From: CAYFWF01 sp964346815
GTDB taxonomy: Bacteria; Acidobacteriota; Aminicenantia; Aminicenantales; Aminicenantaceae
Assembly (NCBI GenBank): GCA_964346815.1
Contig: CAYFWF010000055.1
Coordinates: 62,001-126,000, forward strand
Direction: 5' to 3'
Length of the DNA: 64,000 nt
Position numbers and translations under genes: made by a program. Positions 42,389 to 51,546 of this stretch are shown here, in pieces (the stretch's first letter is position 1; each line of letters begins with the position of its first letter). The notes beneath the pieces are model-generated. The model was not told the origin of the DNA. It saw only the letters and a program-made list of their open reading frames with translations, and made no database searches.

Positions 42389-44464
42389 ATGAGAAAAATA
42401 ACGGTATTTGTTTTCTGTTTGGTCTTTTTGTCAGCTTTTGGTTTCTCCTACCAAGAAGATTACTATGCCTACAGTTTTTCACGCCTGAACTATGTGAAGG
42501 GTGATGTGTATATCCAGAGGGCTGAGGATCAGGGTTATGAAGAAGGGACGGTCAATCTGCCTCTTGTCCAGGGTGACAAGTTGGGGACAAGGGATGGCCG
42601 GGCTGAGATCCATTTTGGAAAGAAAAACTACCTGCGCATCGACGATTTCACCCAAATCGACTTCGTCAGGTTTCCCCAAAGAGGAGATGATACTGTAAGT
42701 CTTCACTTGCTTTCTGGGAACATTTACCTGCGGATAAACTCCTTGGAATGGGAAAGAGGCTTTGAAGTCCACAGCCCGGATGGATCTTTTTATATCTTGG
42801 AGGAAGGATTATACCGTTTTGAGGTCAAGGAAAATAGAGAAACCGTGGCCTACGTAGCGCAGGGCTCTTTGGAGGCAGCCGGAGAAGAAGGCTCTGAGCT
42901 GATCCACTCAGGAGAAACTCTGGTTACTGCCAATGGATATTTTACTTCAGGGCCCAGTTATAGCTACGCCGGTTACGAGGACAGTTTTTCGGAGTGGAAC
43001 AGAGGCCGGGACATCTTTCAAAACAGATATGTGAGCAGGTCTTACCTGCCTACGGAGCTTTATGAGTATGAAGCAGAGCTGGCCTATTACGGCCAGTGGG
43101 TTTATGAGCGGCCCTACGGTTACGTCTGGGTCCCGGATGTCTATCATCACACCTGGAGGCCGTATTACCATGGACGGTGGACCTGGTTTCCCATCTGTGG
43201 GTGGACATGGGTATCTTACGAACCCTGGGGGTGGTGCGTATCTCATTACGGACGCTGGCACTGGAGAGGGGGATTAGGTTGGTATTGGATTCCCACAAGA
43301 TACTGGAGTCCAGCCTGGGTGCATTGGTACAGCGGATATGACTATATTGGATGGTGTCCGTTGAGCTATTACAACCGTCCTGTCGTCATCATCAACAACA
43401 CCTTTTACGGGCGCTACTCTGATAGATATTATCCTGCTCATTCACGGGCCTTGACCGTTGTCCACAAGAATCAACTCAGTGCCCATCATGTCTCCAGGGC
43501 TGCTCTGAGCGGCTCCACGGTGACGCGTCTGAGTAAGATATCTCTTTCCTCTACCCAGCCCAAAATCCGCCCGAAGGCGAATCCGTCGAGCCTGAAGAGT
43601 TCTCAAGCGGCAAAGGCGTTGTCCAGGTCGAACATCCGGCGAGTTTCCAGGAGCTATTCCTCAACAGGAACACTCCGGTCTCCTTCGATTGGGCCTGGAA
43701 CCAGTCCGACCAGAACCACCCAAAGATCCATCGGCTCAGAGAAAGTCAGCAAGAGCGGTCTTTCTTCAGTCAGAAAGATCGAAACCTCGAGGGGCCGGTC
43801 TTCGCTGCCAGAGAGATCTGCAGGAGTTGCCAACAGGTCGCGAATTGCTGGGAGTTCTCCCTCCCGATCAGGAATAAGGGTCTATCCTTCCAGAACAGAC
43901 AGCAGTCCAGGCAAAAGTGGAGTCTATTCCAGCAGAAACCGCGCCTCTTCTCCGAGAAGAAGCAAACAAATAACCCGTTCATATTCACGAAGTACGCCTG
44001 CGCCTCAGAAGATCAGAAGATATCCCAGTCAAAGCTCGCCAAAGAGCAGAAGCAGAATCTCGGTCTCTGGACAAGCGGACAAATTATCTCCGAGCAGATC
44101 CACTTATTCTTATCGTCCCTTCACAAGATATTCTCCCAGCTCTGTCTCTTCGTCCAAATCCCGCTCATCGAGTTCCTACAGAGTTCCGTCTTCTTCGTCA
44201 TCCAGAAGTCTGAGCTATCAGCCCAGACCCTCTTCCAGATCTTCATATGCGGCGCCGAGGAGGTCCTCAACCGGAATCAAATCTTCCTCTCCCCGTTATA
44301 AATCATCTTCGTCAAAAAGGATTTCCTCCTCAAGACGCTCTTCATCGACTCGATCTTTCAAGAGCCCTTCGCGAGTGAACGTTTCTCGTTCCTCTCCTGC
44401 ACGCTCCTCTGTGTCTCGTTCTTCGTCCCGCTCAGGAGCGAAAAGTAGAGTGAGAAAGAAGTAA
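42389..44464 (+). CDS. Exported FecR/DUF6600-like protein with Ser/Arg-rich tail
   Basis: 691 residues. Signal peptide (1-20), a FecR-like domain (about 25-185; VKGDVYIQRAE, LRIDDFTQIDFV, FEVHSPDGSFYILEEG), then a Trp/Tyr-rich YxWVP-repeat region (about 215-345; YGYVWVPDVYHHTW, GWYWIPTRYW) of the DUF6600 type. The last 300 residues are a basic low-complexity tail dominated by Ser and Arg (SRSSPARSSVSRSSSRSG). AAGGAG precedes the ATG at 42389. Probably a surface or periplasmic structural protein; the tail could bind acidic polymers such as DNA, teichoic-like or uronic polymers (inference). Confidence 0.82.
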   Translation: MRKITVFVFCLVFLSAFGFSYQEDYYAYSFSRLNYVKGDVYIQRAEDQGYEEGTVNLPLVQGDKLGTRDGRAEIHFGKKNYLRIDDFTQIDFVRFPQRGDDTVSLHLLSGNIYLRINSLEWERGFEVHSPDGSFYILEEGLYRFEVKENRETVAYVAQGSLEAAGEEGSELIHSGETLVTANGYFTSGPSYSYAGYEDSFSEWNRGRDIFQNRYVSRSYLPTELYEYEAELAYYGQWVYERPYGYVWVPDVYHHTWRPYYHGRWTWFPICGWTWVSYEPWGWCVSHYGRWHWRGGLGWYWIPTRYWSPAWVHWYSGYDYIGWCPLSYYNRPVVIINNTFYGRYSDRYYPAHSRALTVVHKNQLSAHHVSRAALSGSTVTRLSKISLSSTQPKIRPKANPSSLKSSQAAKALSRSNIRRVSRSYSSTGTLRSPSIGPGTSPTRTTQRSIGSEKVSKSGLSSVRKIETSRGRSSLPERSAGVANRSRIAGSSPSRSGIRVYPSRTDSSPGKSGVYSSRNRASSPRRSKQITRSYSRSTPAPQKIRRYPSQSSPKSRSRISVSGQADKLSPSRSTYSYRPFTRYSPSSVSSSKSRSSSSYRVPSSSSSRSLSYQPRPSSRSSYAAPRRSSTGIKSSSPRYKSSSSKRISSSRRSSSTRSFKSPSRVNVSRSSPARSSVSRSSSRSGAKSRVRKK

Positions 44465-44477
44465 GGATAATTTCTTC

Positions 44478-44506
44478 TTTACTTTTCTAACCTTCAATGG
44501 TATAAA
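44478..44506 (+). promoter_or_regulatory. Promoter for the 249-residue lipoprotein gene
   Basis: TTTACT (44478-44483), 17 bp, TATAAA (44501-44506). Start expected near 44513. Confidence 0.45.
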
Positions 44507-44516
44507 ATATCTTCGA

Positions 44517-44542
44517 CCCTGAGAAGGCATATCTTTTCAGGG
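44517..44542 (+). promoter_or_regulatory. 5'-terminal stem-loop of the leader
   Basis: CCCTGAGAAG/CTTTTCAGGG with a six-base loop, one G-U pair in ten. It falls within the first 30 bases of the predicted transcript, the position of hairpins that protect mRNA 5' ends. It has only a TTTT inside the stem and no T-run after it, so it is unlikely to terminate. Confidence 0.5.
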
Positions 44543-44611
44543 CTAAGACACTATCTCCTCAATGGACAACCACGATTGGTGCCCGGGATTAAAGCATTGG
44601 AGGTATGAGCA

Positions 44612-45361
44612 ATGGTTTTTCAAATGAACAAACGAGATGTGATTTTTCGACTCATTGGCTCGACACTGCTCGCTTTTTTGTTAGTCGCTTTCGCACCCGT
44701 TGCCTGTCAGAGGGGCGAGGAAGCAGAACCTAGTGAGGAGGAAGCTGTTGAGCAAGAAGGAATAATTACTTTTGAAGGAACGGTGAAAGTTGTGGTGGGA
44801 AAATATGTTTTCGTCCCTGAAGCTCGCGGCTTTGACATTGTGGTCCAAGGAAACTTGGAGACGGGCGGCACAGAAACTCTAGTTGACAAACAAGTGAGGG
44901 GAGAGGGAGAAATCTCTCCTGAAAGACCTTCGGTACTCATAGCCAATACCCTAGAAATAAAGGAAGAGGACGGCAGTTGGAGGAATATCTTCACCAGGAC
45001 AGAAGACGTTGTTCTTGAGGATTTCTTGGACTTGAGCGCACGAGGAGATTTTGAAACTCTTGAGGATCTTTCCTATGATAAGAAGAGTGTATGGGAGGAG
45101 AAAGAACGGATAAAGGTTTATGGGAGATTGGAGAAAACAAACGGGGGCGATGTGATTACAGTTTTGGACGAGGAAGGAGCGGAAATCGGAAAAGTATTGG
45201 TCGATAGCTTTACCGATTTCGGGAACTATTACCTGAAAAAACTGAGACTTTTTGATAAATTCTGGTTTTATATGAATTTGAAAGAAACGGTAGATTGGAG
45301 TGAAAGACGCAGAACGCGGGAGATGTTTCATGCTGATGTTGTTTTTGCCGGTCTTTTCTGA
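44612..45361 (+). CDS. Lipoprotein, unknown function
   Basis: 249 residues, not recognised. Lipobox-like FAPVACQ after a hydrophobic stretch suggests lipid anchoring, followed by an acidic linker (EEAEPSEEEAVEQEG). Two similar beta-rich segments follow (ITFEGTVKVVVGKYVFV and IKVYGRLEKTNGGDVITVL), suggestive of OB-fold-like domains. GGAGG lies nine bases before the ATG. Same strand as the FecR-like gene upstream and the small exported protein downstream, each with own leader. Confidence 0.78.
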   Translation: MVFQMNKRDVIFRLIGSTLLAFLLVAFAPVACQRGEEAEPSEEEAVEQEGIITFEGTVKVVVGKYVFVPEARGFDIVVQGNLETGGTETLVDKQVRGEGEISPERPSVLIANTLEIKEEDGSWRNIFTRTEDVVLEDFLDLSARGDFETLEDLSYDKKSVWEEKERIKVYGRLEKTNGGDVITVLDEEGAEIGKVLVDSFTDFGNYYLKKLRLFDKFWFYMNLKETVDWSERRRTREMFHADVVFAGLF

Positions 45362-45484
45362 TAATCCGATCGCATTTTAACCCATTCCAACCATTTGGTC
45401 AGAGCAAGGGAGATCTCCTGAATATCTTGGTTTATTCAAGGAAGAGAGACGTGTCATTTTTTCTCCAGAAAGGAGGCTAAGGAA

Positions 45485-45904
45485 ATGGGAAAGAGAAACA
45501 TCCTTTTTTCGTTTGGCTGGTTGCTCCTCATTTGGCTGCTCAGTTTTTCATTCTTGAATGGTCAGGATCAAGTCGACTACAGCATGATTCTGGGAGATTG
45601 GGATATGGAGGTGGATGCAGGAGGGGAGTATTATTATCTTTCTTTTACTATCGAGAAGACCGATGGAGATTTATCGGGAACCATCAGCGAATCCTCGGGT
45701 TTTTTTACGGACGTTACTTTAGAGAATATTGAATTCGATGGGAAGAATCTCCTCTTTGAAATGACTGTCCCGACTCCTCCGGACGGTTACGAAAATTTGG
45801 TGAAAGCAGAGCTGGAATGGATTGAGGAACGGCTGGAAGGTCTTCTTTCTGTAGAAAGTATAGGGATATCTGCCTCTGCTGTAGCCACAAAACAAATGGA
45901 TTAA
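45485..45904 (+). CDS. Small exported protein, unknown function
   Basis: 139 residues. Signal peptide (1-26), then a beta-rich mature domain with ILGDWDMEVDAGGEYYYLSF and TIEKTDGDLSGTISESSG, a pattern like lipocalin-type or DUF-type barrels in which a ligand pocket is formed by antiparallel strands. AAAGGAGG is well placed. Convergent with the amidase (four-base overlap of ends). Function not known. Confidence 0.8.
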   Translation: MGKRNILFSFGWLLLIWLLSFSFLNGQDQVDYSMILGDWDMEVDAGGEYYYLSFTIEKTDGDLSGTISESSGFFTDVTLENIEFDGKNLLFEMTVPTPPDGYENLVKAELEWIEERLEGLLSVESIGISASAVATKQMD

Positions 45905-47601
45905 TCTTTGAGTCTCGGATGCTTCAGATGGAAATCTGTCGCATCTTGAAAAGCTTTAGCCAGCCGTAAAGTTTTCGCCTCTTCGAACAGACTACCAATA
46001 AAAGAAATGCTGGTGGGATTTCCCTTTTCGTCGAATCCATTGGGCACCACGACAGCGGGATGACCAGTCAAATTCGTAATCAAAAGATTTGCGCTTCCGT
46101 AGGTGGGAGCTATATAAACATCGATATCTTTCATTTTCTCGGCCATCTGATGCATCAGAAGGGTCCGGAGTCGGTTGGCTTGAATGTATTCCACGGCTGG
46201 AATAAATCTTGACTGACGAAAGATATTAGGCCAGGCTCCCTGGCTTTGTCTTACCAGGAGGTCATCTCTTCCGCTCCGTGTCAGCTCGTCGAAGGCTGCT
46301 GCGGCTTCGGCACGCAGAATGAGAGATATTGCTCTGGCGGGAAAATCTGGCAGTTCGAACGGGGTCAGTTCGATACCCAGCTGGCCAAGGATTTCGAGCA
46401 CTGCTTGATCGTTTTTCTTTGTTTTGTAGTCGCGTTCAAATGCCTTTTTTAGATATCCGACTCGGATTTCCGTCAAATCTTGAGAAGGATTCCACGTAAA
46501 GGGAAGATCCAGCACAGTCAGATCTTTTCCATCGGGTCCATAGATCGCCTGGAAAACCAGAGCACAGTCCTCTGCGCTGCGGCAGATTGGCCCGATTTTA
46601 TCCATGGTCCAGCTTAAGGCCATGGCGCCTGATCGGCTTATGCGGCCATAGGTAGGACGCAGCCCCGTCACTCCGCAGCGGTTGGATGGAGAGACGATCG
46701 AACCCATGGTTTCTGTTCCGATAGCAAATCCGACGAGACCTGCGGATGTTGCGGCTGCAGATCCTGCCGAGGATCCACTGGATCCCTGCTCCGGATTCCA
46801 AGGATTTTTTGTCTTGCCTCCATACCACACATCTCCCATGGCAAGTGCGCCCATGGTGAGTTTGGCCACTAAAACAGCCCCTGCCTCCTCAAGTCGTTTG
46901 GCCACGGTTGCGTCCTCGTCGATGACCTGATCCTTGTACGGCATAGCTCCCCAGGTAGTTTTGATCCTTTTGGTTGCAAGAAGGTCCTTCGCGCCCCATG
47001 GAATTCCGTGAAGAGGGCCCCTGTAGTGGCCGGCTTCGATCTCGGCGTCTGCCTTTCTGGCCTGCTTGAGGGCAAGGTCTTCGGTCAAGGTGATCACACA
47101 CTCCAGAATGGGATCATATTTTTTCAACCTTCTGATATAGAGTTCAGTAAGCTCGACAGAGGTCATCTGTCGTGATTGAATCAACTGGGCCAGAACCGTT
47201 ACCGGATAAAAGGCCAGATCTTCGGGATTTTCAGGAACCGCGATGTCCGATTCCCCGGAAAAAGAGACAGGAAAGAATTCTTTATCCACTGACATCCCGG
47301 GTAGAAGGGGATAAAACAGGACGGCGGGGGGAACATGGTTTTCCAGCTTGACTTCTCGCATCTGTGCGTAGCTCTGAAGGTTCCTTTTTAAATTATCCAG
47401 CATCATTTTTCTTTCCTTCTGGGTGAATTGCAGTCCAATAATCTTTTCAGCCGCTTCTATTTCCTTCGTGGTTATTCTTTGGGCACCCTTAAAATAATAG
47501 AGAGCGAAAGCCCCGCCAAAGACCAAAAGGGCAACAGCGAATAGAATAAGAATGGTCCAAACGTTTGCTGTTCCTCTGCTTCCAGAATGTGGATTTGACA
47601 T
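45901..47601 (-). CDS. Membrane-anchored amidase (amidase signature family)
   Basis: 566 residues. One N-terminal transmembrane helix (about 12-34) is followed by an amidase domain. The Ser-cisSer-Lys triad is visible: Lys in GIPWGAKDLL, Ser in SSGSSAGSAAATSAG and the nucleophile region in GTETMGSIVSPSNRCG. It hydrolyses an amide bond; substrate unknown. ATG 47601 is chosen because GAGGAGG lies five bases upstream; a longer frame to 47649 has no such signal. The anchor implies action at the outer face of the inner membrane. Confidence 0.9.
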   Translation of the reverse strand: MSNPHSGSRGTANVWTILILFAVALLVFGGAFALYYFKGAQRITTKEIEAAEKIIGLQFTQKERKMMLDNLKRNLQSYAQMREVKLENHVPPAVLFYPLLPGMSVDKEFFPVSFSGESDIAVPENPEDLAFYPVTVLAQLIQSRQMTSVELTELYIRRLKKYDPILECVITLTEDLALKQARKADAEIEAGHYRGPLHGIPWGAKDLLATKRIKTTWGAMPYKDQVIDEDATVAKRLEEAGAVLVAKLTMGALAMGDVWYGGKTKNPWNPEQGSSGSSAGSAAATSAGLVGFAIGTETMGSIVSPSNRCGVTGLRPTYGRISRSGAMALSWTMDKIGPICRSAEDCALVFQAIYGPDGKDLTVLDLPFTWNPSQDLTEIRVGYLKKAFERDYKTKKNDQAVLEILGQLGIELTPFELPDFPARAISLILRAEAAAAFDELTRSGRDDLLVRQSQGAWPNIFRQSRFIPAVEYIQANRLRTLLMHQMAEKMKDIDVYIAPTYGSANLLITNLTGHPAVVVPNGFDEKGNPTSISFIGSLFEEAKTLRLAKAFQDATDFHLKHPRLKD

Positions 47602-47840
47602 GGTATGCCTCCTCGAGTCAAAAGAGCATCCTAAGGATTGTATGTCCACCGCTTATACCATAGGAAAAGTGGGATGTCAAAAAAGCAATTATCCAGAACG
47701 GAAGCATTCTTGCTACCTGACTTCCGATGAAAATATCAAAAAATTGGGCGCCTACACCCAGGTGTTGAATTTGAGCGGAGTCGTCATTTCTGGTATAAGA
47801 TGATTCATTCAAGATAATGGAATAAAGGAGTTTTTCAGAA

Positions 47841-48446
47841 ATGATACGAAGTGTGATATCCGACTTAGGTAAGGTCATCCTGTTTTTCGATAATCATATT
47901 TTTTTCCGGAAAATAGCCGAATTCTGTCCGGTCACTGCTTCAGAAATTGCCGAGCGTGTCCACGAGCAGAGAGACCTCATCCGTTCCTTCGATACCGGAA
48001 AAATCAGTCCTGAGGACTTTTACAGAGAAGTCATTCAGAGACTCGATGCCAAGGTGGATCAGAAAACATTTTTTATGATTTATTGTGATATTTTTTCCTT
48101 GAATGTTCCTGTGTTGGATATTTTGGCTGGATTGAAAAACAGATACAAGCTGATCCTGCTCTCTAATACAGATAAGAAGCGGTTTACGTTTATCAAGAAG
48201 GCATTCCCAGAAATTCTTATTTTTGATGAATATGTGCTCTCTTTTGAGGTGGGATATCTGAAGCCTCATCCCCAGATTTATAGAGAAGCCATAAAAAAGG
48301 CTGAAGCTCGGGCTGAGGAGTGTGTTTTCATCGATGACATTGAAGAGAATATAGAGGGAGCCAAAAAGGTTGGAATTGATACGATTCTTTATGGACCGCA
48401 GACCGATCTCGGGGACGTGCTGAGAAGCAGAGGCCTTTCTGTCTAA
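47841..48446 (+). CDS. HAD-family hydrolase
   Basis: 201 residues, subfamily IA. Motif I is SDLGKVILFFD, where the second Asp is replaced as in YihX-type members; motif II is LILLSNTDK, motif III region KPHPQIYREAIKKA and motif IV VFIDDIEENIEGA. A phosphatase of sugar or nucleotide phosphates is likely, though the altered motif I means activity must not be assumed. It faces away from the amidase gene. Confidence 0.87.
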   Translation: MIRSVISDLGKVILFFDNHIFFRKIAEFCPVTASEIAERVHEQRDLIRSFDTGKISPEDFYREVIQRLDAKVDQKTFFMIYCDIFSLNVPVLDILAGLKNRYKLILLSNTDKKRFTFIKKAFPEILIFDEYVLSFEVGYLKPHPQIYREAIKKAEARAEECVFIDDIEENIEGAKKVGIDTILYGPQTDLGDVLRSRGLSV

Positions 48447-48569
48447 TCCTGTATTCGGACAGGATGTTTCACCACTCCTTCTGGCATCTCTGAATAATTT
48501 ATATACACGAGCTGGAAATCCAACTCTTTTTCGATTGGATCGTCTTTTATACGGTTTGTACGGTTCGGA

Positions 48570-48965
48570 TCACGCGGCCGTCACCTTGACGTATGCTTTG
48601 CGGCTTCTCGGCCCATCGAATTCGCAGAAGTAGATGCCTTGCCAGGTGCCCAATGCAGGATTTCCATTTTCAACAATGATGGAGACGGATGATCCTGCCA
48701 ATGTCGCTTTGACATGGGCAGGAGAGTTTCCTTCGGCGTGGGTGTAAGGGAGTGAATCAGGAACAATGTTTCTGAGTGTCATCAAGATATCCGTTTTGAC
48801 TGAGGGATCGGCGTTTTCGTTGATGGTCACTCCTGCTGTGGTGTGGGGAACATAAACGCAGCACATCCCGCTCCTTACGCCCTCGGAATCGATGGTTTCC
48901 TTTACCTTGGCAGTGATGTCAATGAGCTCTTCCCGGGAGTGGGTTTGAATGGTAAAAGTTATCAT
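48570..48965 (-). CDS. YjbQ/UPF0047 family protein
   Basis: 131 residues. Conserved core VYVPHTTAGVTINENADP and GTWQGIYFCEFDGPRSR identify the family. Members have weak thiamine-phosphate synthase activity; the true role is unclear. The ATG at 48965 has GAGG seven bases ahead, while a longer frame to 48986 has none. Convergent with the HAD gene. Confidence 0.92.
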   Translation of the reverse strand: MITFTIQTHSREELIDITAKVKETIDSEGVRSGMCCVYVPHTTAGVTINENADPSVKTDILMTLRNIVPDSLPYTHAEGNSPAHVKATLAGSSVSIIVENGNPALGTWQGIYFCEFDGPRSRKAYVKVTAA

Positions 48966-49063
48966 TTGTTGCCTCGATATAGACATTTTTTCGTTTCTAT
49001 TCTATCATAGACTCATACCTATCCATCTTTTTTTTGAAAATTCGCCAAAATTAAAAAAAAGAC

Positions 49064-49091
49064 TTGACAAGCTCTATCTCTTCTAGATAAA
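49064..49091 (+). promoter_or_regulatory. Promoter of the nrd operon
   Basis: TTGACA (49064-49069), 16 bp, GATAAA (49086-49091). Two repeats just downstream (49105 and 49137) would lie over the start region. Confidence 0.5.
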
Positions 49092-49104
49092 TTTGTTGTC
49101 GCGG

Positions 49105-49152
49105 ATACAACATTTAGTATTAAATTCCAGTAAATAACACTAGATCTGGTTG
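49105..49152 (+). promoter_or_regulatory. Tandem NrdR-box-like repeats
   Basis: Two 16-bp imperfect palindromes, ATACAACATTTAGTAT (49105-49120) and ACACTAGATCTGGTTG (49137-49152). Each matches the NrdR consensus at 11-12 positions, and their centres are 32 bp apart, the three-turn spacing usual for NrdR boxes. Placed between the nrdD promoter and the nrdD gene. Confidence 0.5.
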
Positions 49153-49195
49153 TATTGTTCAAAAATTCGTTTCAGTTGGAAAAAGGAGAATTCTC

Positions 49196-51268
49196 ATGAG
49201 GCAGGTTATTTCAAGAATCAAAAAAAGGGACGGTACAGTGGTCGACTTTGTTCAGGAAAAAATCACAACCGCTGTTTACAAAGCCATGGAATCCCACGGC
49301 ATCTTGGATAAGCAGGCTGCAAGGAGTATCTCCGATATCGTCACTTTCATGATCGAAGATAAGTTCGGCGGATACACCATTCCCTCTGTAGAGCAAATTC
49401 AGGATATCGTAGAGATGGTTTTGATGAAGCAGGGATATCATGAAATAGCCAAGTCCTATATTTTGTATCGAGAAAGACACAAGGATATCCGCGAAGCCAA
49501 AAAAATAGGGATCAATCTGGAAAGACTGATAAAAGACTATATAGACGATTTGGATTGGAAAATCAGAGAGAACAGTAACGAAGGCGTCACGAGTTTTTCT
49601 GGATTGAATGCCAGAGTTTCAGGTGAGGTGTTGGCTAATTTTGCCCTCAACCAGCTCTACTCGGAGAAAATTAAAAAAGCTCACCTGGAGGGAGACTTTC
49701 ACATCCACGACCTTTCTTATCCCATCGTCGGGTATTGTGCAGGCTGGTCCATACAGAATCTTCTCAGAAGAGGGTTTGGTCATGTGCCTAACCAGGTTCA
49801 CTCTTTTCCTGCCAGACATCTGGAGACAGCCACTCTGCATATGGTTAATTTCATCGGGACGATGCAGGGAGAATTTGCTGGAGCTCAAGCCTTTTCCAGT
49901 GTGGATACCTTTCTCGCTCCCTTCGTCAGGGAAGACGGCCTGGATTATGAAAGGGTCAAACAGGACCTCCAAAAGCTTATTTTCGGATTGAACGTTCCTT
50001 CCCGGTGGGGGTGGCAGACGCCTTTTTCCAACCTGACCTTTGATTGGACGGTTCCAGAGGATTTAAAGGATGAGCATGTGATATTGGGAGGAGAAGAACA
50101 GAATACGACCTATGGGGAGTACCAGGAGGAGATGGATATGATCAACAGGGCATTTCTGGAGTTGATGGTAGAAGGTGATAGCCACGGACGTGTCTTCACT
50201 TTTCCCATCCCCACCTATAATCTCAACAAAGACTTTGACTGGGAGTCTCCCAATGCCAACCTTCTTTTTGAAGTTACGGCAAAATACGGGATTCCGTACT
50301 TTCAAAACTACATTGGGACCAACCTCGATCCCGGAGATATCAGGGCTATGTGTTGCCGTCTGAATCTCGATCAGAGGGAACTGCTCAACAGGCCGGGCAA
50401 TATCTGGGGGCCCGGCGATTCTACCGGCTCTATAGGCGTGGTGACTCTCAACCTCAACCGGATAGGGTATGAATCCAGCACCTCAGAAGAGTTCTTTACC
50501 CGATTGAAGAATCTCATGATCCTGGCCCATGAATCTCTCGAGACCAAACGAGAAGTCGTCAACAATATGCTGGAAAAAGGGCTGATGCCGTATACAAAGG
50601 TCTATCTCGGACATTTCGACAATCATTTCTCGACTATCGGAATTTGCGGAATGCATGAGACCTGCTTGAATTTTCTCGGGAAGGGAATCGGGACTCCAGA
50701 GGGAAAAGCTTTTGCCGTAGAGATGCTCCAGTTCATGAGAAAAACGATACAGGAATTTCAAGCGGAAACAGGAAATCTGTATAATCTGGAGGCGACTCCA
50801 GCCGAATCGACCTCTTACCGATTGGCCAGACTGGATAAACAAAAATACCACAGCATTATCACTTCGGGAACAGAAAAATATCCCTTTCTCACGAATTCTT
50901 CTCAGCTCAATGTCGATGCCACACAGGATATTTTTGAGGCCATAGAACATCAGAAGGATCTGCAGCCCCTTTACACCGGGGGGACTATTTTTCACGCTTT
51001 TCTCCCCGAATCCATAGACAGGGAGCTGTGCAAGAAGCTGGTCCAAAAGATCTCTCTAACGGGACTCCCCTATTTCAGCATCACCCCTACGTTCAGCGTG
51101 TGCCCGAATCATAAGTTTATCAAGGGAGAGGTCACACAATGTCCGGAGTGTGACGAACCGACAGAGGTCTATTCTCGAATAGTCGGCTATCTCAGACCGG
51201 TTGCCACATGGAATGACGGAAAGCAGCAGGAGTTCATAGAACGGACCCCCTACCAAATAGCAGGTTGA
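49196..51268 (+). CDS. nrdD: Anaerobic ribonucleoside-triphosphate reductase (class III)
   Basis: 690 residues. An N-terminal ATP-cone (RIKKRDGTVVDFVQEKITTA, to about residue 90) regulates activity, followed by the ten-stranded barrel. The C-terminal zinc region has CPNHKF and CPEC, and the glycyl-radical motif RIVGYLRP follows with the stable Gly. Makes dNTPs without oxygen. AAAAGGAG lies before the ATG. Followed by a glutaredoxin-like gene and nrdG in one operon, which fits the NrdD subtype that takes electrons from a redoxin rather than formate. Confidence 0.95.
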   Translation: MRQVISRIKKRDGTVVDFVQEKITTAVYKAMESHGILDKQAARSISDIVTFMIEDKFGGYTIPSVEQIQDIVEMVLMKQGYHEIAKSYILYRERHKDIREAKKIGINLERLIKDYIDDLDWKIRENSNEGVTSFSGLNARVSGEVLANFALNQLYSEKIKKAHLEGDFHIHDLSYPIVGYCAGWSIQNLLRRGFGHVPNQVHSFPARHLETATLHMVNFIGTMQGEFAGAQAFSSVDTFLAPFVREDGLDYERVKQDLQKLIFGLNVPSRWGWQTPFSNLTFDWTVPEDLKDEHVILGGEEQNTTYGEYQEEMDMINRAFLELMVEGDSHGRVFTFPIPTYNLNKDFDWESPNANLLFEVTAKYGIPYFQNYIGTNLDPGDIRAMCCRLNLDQRELLNRPGNIWGPGDSTGSIGVVTLNLNRIGYESSTSEEFFTRLKNLMILAHESLETKREVVNNMLEKGLMPYTKVYLGHFDNHFSTIGICGMHETCLNFLGKGIGTPEGKAFAVEMLQFMRKTIQEFQAETGNLYNLEATPAESTSYRLARLDKQKYHSIITSGTEKYPFLTNSSQLNVDATQDIFEAIEHQKDLQPLYTGGTIFHAFLPESIDRELCKKLVQKISLTGLPYFSITPTFSVCPNHKFIKGEVTQCPECDEPTEVYSRIVGYLRPVATWNDGKQQEFIERTPYQIAG

Positions 51269-51273
51269 GCGAA

Positions 51274-51546
51274 ATGCCGATGGAATACCTTCTTTTTACC
51301 TACCCTAACTGCCAGAAATGTGAAGCGCTCAAGAAAGCCCTCTCGGAGGCCAATCTCCAGGCAGCAGAATACAATCTGACCCAGAGGGAAAGTAAGCTGA
51401 AAATCAGAGATTTTTTAAACGTTATCAAAAGAGACGAAAAAGGAGGGATCATCATTCCTACCTTGGTGCTCCAGGAGGCAGGAGAAGTGGTTGACGTTCT
51501 GAATGATCAAGAGGAGCTGAGGAATTGGTTGAGATCAAGGGCTTAG
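51274..51546 (+). CDS. Glutaredoxin-like (NrdH-type) redoxin
   Basis: About 90 residues with the thioredoxin-fold start MEYLLFTYPNCQKCEALKKAL; redox cysteines at 13 and 16 (CQKC). A cis-Pro is present in IIIPTLVLQ. Located between nrdD and nrdG and overlapping both, so it is the likely electron donor to the reductase. Starts at ATG 51274, 51280 or TTG 51265 are possible; the first is chosen as a compromise. Confidence 0.85.
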   Translation: MPMEYLLFTYPNCQKCEALKKALSEANLQAAEYNLTQRESKLKIRDFLNVIKRDEKGGIIIPTLVLQEAGEVVDVLNDQEELRNWLRSRA

